Source: Hydractinia symbiolongicarpus (Eukaryota > Cnidaria > Hydrozoa > Anthoathecata > Hydractiniidae). From it: a stretch of DNA of 64,000 nt. The notes beneath the pieces are model-generated. The model was not told where the DNA came from. It saw only the letters and a program-made list of their open reading frames with translations, and did no database searches. Shown here piece after piece: positions 52,401 to 61,820 of the stretch. Each line of letters starts with the position of its first letter. The stretch's first letter is position 1. Both the position numbers and the translations under genes were made by a program. The stretch covers positions 33,941,501-34,005,500 of the forward strand of contig NC_079878.1 in assembly GCF_029227915.1 (NCBI RefSeq). The letters run 5' to 3'.

Positions 52401-53017
52401 CGCAATCACGTCAAATTAAGAAGAATGTTATTTCTTGGAGTCCTATTGTCTGATTTATCACATTTATCAGGTCACAGTCCAAAGTTAGTTCAATTAAGTC
52501 CTACAGTCAATCGTTTCATTTTTAAAGGTGATGCAACCTAGTAATATCAGAAACATATCGCTAAATACATGTTGGTACGAATATGTGACAAAACCGTTGT
52601 ACCTTAAACGGACTGACACCGTTAGAAAGTCAATGAAATGTAGTTTTTGAAACTGTCGCTACTTCTTCAGCGCGCGATAACGGATAGGATTGGTTCCACA
52701 GTAAAGAATGACTTATTTATATAAATTTTTAAATGAAGCGCCACCACAGCGCCCAGTGTAATCGCTGACTTCCGCAATCACGTCAAATAAAGAAGACTGT
52801 TATTTCTTGGAGTCCAATTTTCTCATTTATCACATTTATCAGGTCACTGTCCAAAGTTAGTTCAATAAAGTCCCACAGTCAATAGTTTCATTGTTTAAAG
52901 CGGTACAAGCTAGTAATCTCACAAAAATATCGCTAAAAATATCTCGGTACGAATATGTGACCCAACTGTTGTAAATCAAACGGACTGACACCGTTAGAAA
53001 GTCAATGAAATGTAGTT
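49290..53017 (+). repeat. Pentamer HOR, 1864 bp x 2
   Basis: Unit starts are 49411, 49784, 50157, 50529, 50902 and then 51275, 51648, 52021, 52393, 52766. The repeated segment begins within a unit tail at 'gaaattctcgctatttc' (near 49292 and 51156). As a result the unit at 50902 is a chimera of a 'tgacttccgc' head and the tail of the 49036 unit. The copies are nearly identical, and both carry the same 71-codon chance open frame (50174-50389 and 52038-52253). The second copy returns to the parent tail at about 53020. Confidence 0.93.
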
Positions 53018-55371
53018 TTTGAAACTGTCGCTATTTCTTCAGCGAGCGATAACGGCTAGGATTGGTCCCACAGTAAAAATTGACTAATAAATCTAAATTT
53101 TTAAATGAAGCGCTACCACAGCGCCCAGTGTAATCCCTGAGTTCAAGCAATCATGTCAAATAAAGAAGAATGTTATTTCTTGGAGTCCAATTTTCTCATT
53201 TATCACATTTATCAGGTCACAGTCCAAAGGTTGTTCAATTAAGTCCCACAGTCAATCGTTTCATTGTTAAAAGCGATGCAACCTAGTAATATCAGAAAAT
53301 TATCGCTAAATACATGTTGGTAAGAATATGTGACCCAACCGTTTTAACGCAAATGGACGACACCGTTAGAAAGTCAATGAAATGTGGTTTTTGAAACTGT
53401 TGCTACATCTTCAGCGCGCAATAACATCTAGGATTGGTCCCACAGTAAAGAATGACTTAGTTATTTATATTTTTAAATGAAGCGCTACCACAGCGCCCAG
53501 TGTAATCGCTGAGTTCCGGCAATCACGTCAAATTAAGAAAAATGTTATTTCTTGGAGTTCAATTCTCTCATGTATAACATTTATCAGGTCACAGTCCAAA
53601 GTTAGTTCAATTAAGTCCCACAGTCAATCGTTTCATTGTTAAAAGCGATGCAACCTATTAATATGTGAAAAATATCGCTAAATACATGTTGGTACGAATA
53701 TGTGACGCAACCGTTGTAACTGAAGCGGATTGATACCGTTAGAAAGTCAATGAAATGTGGTTTTTAAAACTGTTGCTACTTCTTCAGCGCGCGATAACGG
53801 CTAGGATTGGTCCACAGTAAAGAATGACTTACTTATCTAAATTTTTAATTGAAGCGCTACCACAGCGCCCAGTGTAATCCCTGAGTTCCCGCAATCACGT
53901 CAAATTAAGAAGAATGTTATTTCTTGGAGTCCTATTGTCTGATTTATCACATTTATCAGGTCACAGTCCAAAGTTAGTTCAATTAAGTCCTACAGTCAAT
54001 CGTTTCATTTTTAAAGGTGATGCAACCTAGTAATATCAGAAACATATCGCTAAATACATGTTGGTACGAATATGTGACAAAACCGTTGTACCTTAAACGG
54101 ACTGACACCGTTAGAAAGTCAATGAAATGTAGTTTTTGAAACTGTCGCTACTTCTTCAGCGCGCGATAACGGATAGGATTGGTTCCACAGTAAAGAATGA
54201 CTTATTTATATAAATTTTTAAATGAAGCGCCACCACAGCGCCCAGTGTAATCGCTGACTTCCGCAATCACGTCAAATAAAGAAGACTGTTATTTCTTGGA
54301 GTCCAATTTTCTCATTTATCACATTTATCAGGTCACTGTCCAAAGTTAGTTCAATAAAGTCCCACAGTCAATAGTTTCATTGTTTAAAGCGGTACAAGCT
54401 AGTAATCTCACAAAAATATCGCTAAAAATATCTCGGTACGAATATGTGACCCAACTGTTGTAAATCAAACGGACTGACACCGTTAGAAAGTCAATGAAAT
54501 GTAGTTTTTGAAACTGTCGCTATTTCTTCAGCGAGCGATAACGGCTAGGATTGGTCCCACAGTAAAAATTGACTAATAAATCTAAATTTTTAAATGAAGC
54601 GCTACCACAGCGCCCAGTGTAATCCCTGAGTTCAAGCAATCATGTCAAATAAAGAAGAATGTTATTTCTTGGAGTCCAATTTTCTCATTTATCACATTTA
54701 TCAGGTCACAGTCCAAAGGTTGTTCAATTAAGTCCCACAGTCAATCGTTTCATTGTTAAAAGCGATGCAACCTAGTAATATCAGAAAATTATCGCTAAAT
54801 ACATGTTGGTAAGAATATGTGACCCAACCGTTTTAACGCAAATGGACGACACCGTTAGAAAGTCAATGAAATGTGGTTTTTGAAACTGTTGCTACATCTT
54901 CAGCGCGCAATAACATCTAGGATTGGTCCCACAGTAAAGAATGACTTAGTTATTTATATTTTTAAATGAAGCGCTACCACAGCGCCCAGTGTAATCGCTG
55001 AGTTCCGGCAATCACGTCAAATTAAGAAAAATGTTATTTCTTGGAGTTCAATTCTCTCATGTATAACATTTATCAGGTCACAGTCCAAAGTTAGTTCAAT
55101 TAAGTCCCACAGTCAATCGTTTCATTGTTAAAAGCGATGCAACCTATTAATATGTGAAAAATATCGCTAAATACATGTTGGTACGAATATGTGACGCAAC
55201 CGTTGTAACTGAAGCGGATTGATACCGTTAGAAAGTCAATGAAATGTGGTTTTTGAAACTGTTGCTACATCTTCAGCGCGCAATAACGGTTAGGATTGGT
55301 CCCACAGTAAAGAATGACTTACTTATTTATATTTTTAAATGAAGCGCTACCACAGCGCCCAGTGTAATCGC
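52393..55371 (+). repeat. Tetramer HOR, 1489 bp x 2
   Basis: Unit starts are 52393, 52766, 53138, 53510 and then 53882, 54255, 54627, 54999. The order is A type ('tgagttcccgc'), 'tgacttccgcaatc', 'ttcaagc' with 'caaaggttgttc', and a 'ggagttcaattctctc' unit with the rare 'catgtataac'. A one-base loss in 'aaatggacgacaccg' and the variant 'aacatctagg' are found in both copies. The block overlaps the end of the preceding pentamer, so the A-type unit took part in two successive amplifications. Confidence 0.93.
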
Positions 55372-57607
55372 TGAGTTCCGGCAATCACGTCAAATTAAGA
55401 AAAATGTTATTTCTTGGAGTTCGATTCTCTCATTTATAACATTTATCAGGTCACAGTCCAAAGTTAGTTCAATTAAGTCCCACAGTCAATCGTTTCATTG
55501 TTAAAAGCGATGCAACCTATTAATATGTGAAAAATATCGCTAAATACATGTTGGTACGAATATGTGACGCAACCGTTGTAACTGAAGCGGATTGATACCG
55601 TTAGAAAGACAATGAAATGTGGTTTTTGAAACTGTTGCTACTTCTTCAGCGCGCGATAACGGCTAGTATTGGTCCACAGTAAAGTATGACTTACTTATCA
55701 AAATTTTTAAATGAAGCGCTACCACGGCGCCCAGTGTAATCCCTGAGTTCAAGCAATCATGTCAAATGAAGAAGAATGTTATTTCTTGGAGTTCAATTTT
55801 CTCATTTATTACATTTATCAGGTCACAGTCCAAAGTTAGTTCAATTAAGTCCCACAGTCAATCGTTTCATTGTTAAAAGCGATGCAACCTAGTAATATCA
55901 GAAAATTATCGCTAAATACATGTTGGTACGAATATGTGACCCAACCGTTTTAACGCAAATATACTGACACCGTTAGAAAGTCAATGAAATGTAGTTTTTG
56001 AAACTGTCCCTATTTCTTCAGCGCGCGATAACGGCTAGGATTAGTCCCACAGTAAAAAATGACTTAAAAATCTGAATGTTTAAATAAAGCGCTACCACAG
56101 CGCCCAGTGTAATCGCTGAGTTCCGGCAATCACGTGAAATTAAGAAAAATGTTTTTTCTTGGAGTCCAATTGTCTCATTTATCACATTTATCAGGTCACA
56201 GTCCAAAGTTAGTTCAATTAAGTCCCACAGTCAATCGTTTCATTGTTAAAACCGATGCAACCTATTAATTTGTGAAAAATATCGCTAAATACATGTTGGT
56301 ACGAATATGTGACGCAACCGTTGTAACTGAAGCGGATTCATGCCGTTAGAAAGTCAATGAAATGTGGTTTTTAAAACTGTTGCTACTTCTTCAGCGCGCG
56401 ATAACGGATAGGATTGGTTCCACAGTAAAGAATGACTTATTTATCTAAATTTTTAAATGAAGCGCCACCACAGCGCCCAGTGTAATTGCTGACTTCCGCA
56501 ATCACGTCAAATAAAGAAGACTGTTATTTCTTGGAGTCCAATTTTCTCATTTATCACATTTATCAGGTCACTGTCCAAAGTTAGTTCAATTAAGTCCCAC
56601 AGTCAATAGTTTCATTGTTTAAAGCGGTACAACCTAGTAATCTCACAAAAATATCGCTAAATATATCTCGGTACGAATATGTGACCCAACCGTTGTAAAT
56701 CAAACGGACTGACACCGTTAGAAAGTCAATGAAATGTAGTTTTTGAAACTGTCGCTATTTCTTCAGCGAGCGATAACGGCTAGGATTAGTCCCACAGTAA
56801 AAATTGACTAATAAATCTAAATTTTTAAATGAAGCGCTACCACAGCGCCCAGTGTAATCCCTGAGTTCAAGCAATCATGTCAAATAAAGAAGAATGTTAT
56901 TTCTTGGAGTCCAATTTTCTCATTTATCACATTTATCAGGTCACAGTCCAAAGGTTGTTCAATTAAGTCCCACAGTCAATCGTTTCATTCTTAAAAGCGA
57001 TGCAACCTAGTAATATCAGAAAATTATCGCTAAATACATGTTGGTGCGAATATGTGACCGAACCGTTTTAACGCAAATGGACTGACACCGTTAGAAAGTC
57101 AATGAAATGTGGTTTTTGAAACTGTTGCTACATCTTCAGCACGCAATAACGGCTAGGATTGGTCCCACAGTAAAGAATGACTTACTTATTTATATTTTTA
57201 AATGAAGCGCTACCACAGCGCCCAGTGTAATCGCTGAGTTCCGGCAATCACGTCAAATTAAGAAAAATGTTATTTCTTGGAGTTCAATTCTCTCATTTAT
57301 AACACTTATCAGGTCACAGTCCAAAGTTAGTTCAATTAAGTCCCACAGTCAATCGTTTCATTGTTAAAAGCGATGCAACCTAGTAATATCAGAAAAATAT
57401 CGCTAAATACATGTTGGTACGAATATGTGACACAAACGTTTTAACTCAAACGGACTGAGACCGTTAGAAAGTCAATGAAATTTAGTTTTGGAAACTGTCG
57501 CTATTTCTTCAGCGCGCGATAACGGATAGGATTGGTCCCACAGTTAAAAATGACTTATTTATCTAAATCTTTAAATAAAGCGCTACCACAGCGCCCAGTG
57601 TAATCGC
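55372..57607 (+). repeat. Mixed monomer tract
   Basis: Units start at 55372, 55744, 56117, 56490, 56862 and 57235. Types present are 'ggagttcaattctctc', 'ttcaagc', CACGTG, 'tgacttccgcaatc', 'ttcaagc' and again 'ggagttcaattctctc' with 'taacacttatc'. The last unit resembles that at 38592. A reverse-strand open frame at 56018-56206 is a chance frame across the unit boundary. Confidence 0.8.
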
Positions 57608-59093
57608 TGAGTTCCGGCAATCACGTGAAATTAAGAAAAATGTTTTTTCTTGGAGTCCAATTGTCTCATTTATCACATTTATCAGGTCACAGTCCAAAGT
57701 TAGTTCAATTAAGTCCCACAGTCAATCGTTTCATTGTTAAAAGCGATGCAACCTAGTAATATCAGAAAAATATCGCTAAATACATGTTGGTACGAATATG
57801 TGACACAACCGTTTTACGCAAATGGACTGACACCGTTAGAAAGTCAATGAAATGTGGTTTTTGAAACTGTTGCTACTTCTTCAGCGCGCGATAGCGGTTA
57901 GGTTTGGTCCACAGTAAAGAATGACTTACTTATCTAAATTTTTAAATGACGCGCTACCACAGCGCCAATGTAATCGCTGAGTTTCCGCAATCACATCAAA
58001 TTAAGAAGAATGTTATCTGTTGGAGTCCTATTGTCTGATTTATCACATTTATCAGGTCACAGTCCAAAGTTAGTTCAATTAAGTCCTATAGTCACTCGTT
58101 TCATTTTTAAAAGTGATGCAACCTAGTAATATCAAAAAAATATCGCTAAATACATGTTGGTACGAATATGTGACCAAACTGTTGTACCTTAAACGGACTG
58201 ACACCGTTAAAAAGTCAATGAAATGTAGTTTTTGAAACTGTCGCTATTTCTTCAGCGCGCGATAACGGATAGGATTGGTTCCACAGTAAAGAATGACTTA
58301 TTTATCTAAATCTTTAAATGAAGCGCTACCACAGCGCCCAGTGTAATCGCTGACTTCCGGCAATCACGTCAAATAAAGAAGATTGTTATTTCTTGGAGTC
58401 CAATTTTCTCATTTATCACATTTATCAGGTCACTGTCCAAAGTTAGTTCAATTAAGTCCCACAGTCAATCGTTTCATTGTTAAAAGCGATGCAACCTAGT
58501 AATATCAGAAAAATATCGCTAAATACATGTTGGTACGAATATGTGACACAACCGTTTTACGCAAATGGACTGACACCGTTAGAAAGTCAATGAAATGTGG
58601 TTTTTGAAACTGTTGCTACTTCTTCAGCGCGCGATAGCGGTTAGGTTTGGTCCACAGTAAAGAATGACTTACTTATCTAAATTTTTAAATGACGCGCTAC
58701 CACAGCGCCAATGTAATCGCTGAGTTTCCGCAATCACATCAAATTAAGAAGAATGTTATCTGTTGGAGTCCTATTGTCTGATTTATCACATTTATCAGGT
58801 CACAGTCCAAAGTTAGTTCAATTAAGTCCTATAGTCACTCGTTTCATTTTTAAAAGTGATGCAACCTAGTAATATCAAAAAAATATCGCTAAATACATGT
58901 TGGTACGAATATGTGACCAAACTGTTGTACCTTAAACGGACTGACACCGTTAAAAAGTCAATGAAATGTAGTTTTTGAAACTGTCGCTATTTCTTCAGCG
59001 CGCGATAACGGATAGGATTGGTTCCACAGTAAAGAATGACTTATTTATCTAAATCTTTAAATGAAGCGCTACCACAGCGCCCAGTGTAATCGC
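57608..59093 (+). repeat. Dimer HOR, 743 bp x 2
   Basis: Units start at 57608 (370), 57978, 58351 (370) and 58721. The rare string 'gcgatagcggttaggtttgg' occurs at about 57888 and 58631, and 'ttatctgttggagtcc' and 'atatcaaaaaaatatcgc' also recur 743 bp apart. The duplicated segment begins within the unit at 57608 and ends within 59094. The unit at 58351 therefore has a 'tgacttccgg' head joined to the tail of the 57608 unit. Confidence 0.88.
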
Positions 59094-61820
59094 TGACTTC
59101 CGGCAATCACGTCAAATAAAGAAGATTGTTATTTCTTGGAGTCCAATTTTCTCATTTATCACATTTATCAGGTCACTGTCCAAAGTTAGTTCAATTAAGT
59201 CCCACAGTCATTAGTTTCATTGTTTAAAGCGGTACAACCTAGTAATCTCACAAAAATATCGCTAAATATATCTCGGTACGAATATGTGACCCAGCCGTTG
59301 TTACCCAAACGGACTTACACCGTTAGAAAGTCAATTAAATGTTGTTTTTGAAACTGTCGCTATTTCTTCAGCGAGCGATAACGGCTAGCATTGGTCCCAC
59401 AGTAAAAATTGACTAATAAATCTAAATTTTTAAATGAAGCGCTACCACGGCGCCCAGTGTAATCCCTGAGTTCAAGCAATCATGTCAAATAAAGAAGAAT
59501 GTTATTTCTTGGAGTTCAATTTTCTCATTTATCACATTTATCAGGTCACAGTCCAAAGTTAGTTCAATTAAGTCCCACAACCAATCGCTTCATTGTTAAA
59601 AGCGATGCAACCTAGTAATATCAGAAAATTATCGTTAAATACATGTTGGTACGAATATGTGACCCAACCGTTTTAACGCAAATGGACTGACACCGTTAGA
59701 AAGTCAATGAAATGTAGTTTTTGAAACTGTCGCTATCTCTTCAGCGCGCTATACCGGCTAGGATTAGTCCCACAGTAAAAAATGACTTAAAAATCTGAAT
59801 GTTTAAATGAAGCGCTACCACAGCGCCCAGTGTAATCGCTGAGTTCCGGCAATCATGTCAAATTAAGAAGAATGTTATTTCTTGGAGTCCAGTTTTCTCA
59901 TTTATCACATTTATCAGGTCACAGTCCAAAGTTAGTTCAATTAAGTCCCACAATCAATCGTATCATTGTTAATAGCAATGCAACCTAGTAATCTCAGGAA
60001 AATATCGCTAAATACATGTTGGTACCAATATGTGACCCGACCGTTGTAACTCAAACGGACTGACTACGTTAGAAAGTCAATGAAATGTAGTTTTTGAAAC
60101 TGTCGCTATTTCTTTAGCGCGCAATAACGGCTAGGATTGGTCCCGCAGTAAAAAATGACTTATTAATCTAAATTTTTAAATAAAGCGCTACCACAGCGCC
60201 CAGTGTAATCGCTGAGTTCCGGCAATCACGTCAAATTAAGAAAAATGTTATTTCTTGGAGTTCAATTGTCTCGTTTATCATATTTATCAAGTCACAGTCC
60301 AATGTTAGTTTAATTAAGTCCCACAGTCAATCGTTTCATTGTTAAAAGCGATGCAACCTATTAATATGTGAAAAATATCGCTAAATACATGTTGGTACGA
60401 ATATGTGACGCAACCGTTGTAACTGAAGCGGATTGATACCGTTAGATAGTCAATGAAATGTGGTTTTTGAAACTGTTGCTACTTTCTTCATCGCGCAATA
60501 ACGGCTAGGATTGGTCCCACACTAAAAAATGACTTAGAAACCTAAATTTTTAAATGAAGCGCTACCACTGCGCCCAGTGTAATCCCTGAGTTCCGGCAAT
60601 CATGTCAAATAAAGAAGAATGTTATTTCTTGGAGTCCAATTATCTCATTTGTCACATTTGTTAGGTCACTGCCCAAAGTTAGTTCATTTAAGTCCCACAG
60701 TCAATCGTTTCACTGTTTAAAGCGATGCAACCTAGTGATATCAGGTAAATATCGCAAAAATACATGTTGGTACGAATATGTGACCCAACCGTTGCAACTC
60801 AAACGGACTGACACCGTTAGAAAGTCAATGAAATGTAGTTTTTGAAATTTTCGCTATTTCTTCAGCGGGCGATAACAGATAGGATTGGTCCCACAGTAAT
60901 AAAATGATTTATTTATCTGAATTTTTAAATGAAGCGCTACCACAGCGCCCAGTGTAATCGCTGAGTTCCGGCAATCACGTCAAATTAAGAAGAATGTTAT
61001 TTCTTGGAGTCCAATTGTCTCATTTATCACATTTATCAGGTCACAGTCCAAAGTTAGTTCAATTAAGTCCCACAGTCAATAGTTTCATTGTTAAAGAGGT
61101 ACAACCTAGTAATCTCACAAAAATATCGCCAAATATATCTCGGTACGAATATGTGACCCAACCGTTGTAACTCAAACGGACTGACACCGTTAGAAAGTCA
61201 ATGAAATGTAGTTTTTGAAACTGTCTCTATTTCTTCAGCGAGCGAAAACGGCTAGGATTGGTCCTACATTAAAAAAATGACTTATTTATCTAAATTTTTA
61301 AATGAAGCGCAACCACAGCGCCCAGTGTAATCGCTGAGTTCCGGCAATCACGTCAAGTTAAGAAGAATGTTTTTTCTTGGAGTCCAATTGTCTCATTTAT
61401 CACATTTATCAGGTCACGGTGCAAAGTTAGTTCAATTAAGTCCCACAGTCAATCGTTTCATTGTTAATAGCGATGCAACCTAGTAATCTCAGAAAAATAT
61501 CGCTAAATACATGTTGGTACCAATATGTGACCCAACCGTTGTAACTCAAATGGACTGACTCCGTTAGAAAGTCAATGAAATGTAGTTTTTGTAACTGTCG
61601 CTATTTCTTTAGCGCGCAATAACGGCTAGGATTGGTCCTACAGTAAAAAATGACTTATTAATCTAAATTTTCAAATAAAGCGCTACCACAGCGCCCAGTG
61701 TAATCGCTGAGTTCCGGCAATCACGTGAAATTAAGAAAAATGTTTTTTCTTGGTGTCCAATTGTCTCATTTATCACATTTATCAGGTCACAGTCCAAAGT
61801 TAGTTCAATTAAGTCCCACA
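59094..61820 (+). repeat. Copy of the 47.5-50.3 kb block, offset ~11.55 kb
   Basis: Units start at 59094, 59467, 59840, 60213, 60587, 60962, 61335 and 61708. They match 47542, 47915, 48288, 48661, 49036, 49411, 49784 and 50157 in order, at offsets of 11552 and then 11551 bp. Shared rare variants include 'cagccgttgttacccaaac', 'cacaa' plus 'caatcg', 'ggtcccgcag' and 'tctcgtttatcatatttatc'. The match is lost at about 61826, where the unit switches to 'tcattgttaaagaggtac'. Confidence 0.88.

Noticed and set aside
56018-56206. Reverse-strand open frames here and at 61805-61993
   Set aside because: They are single occurrences in satellite units, closed in sister units, with no coding features. They are chance frames.
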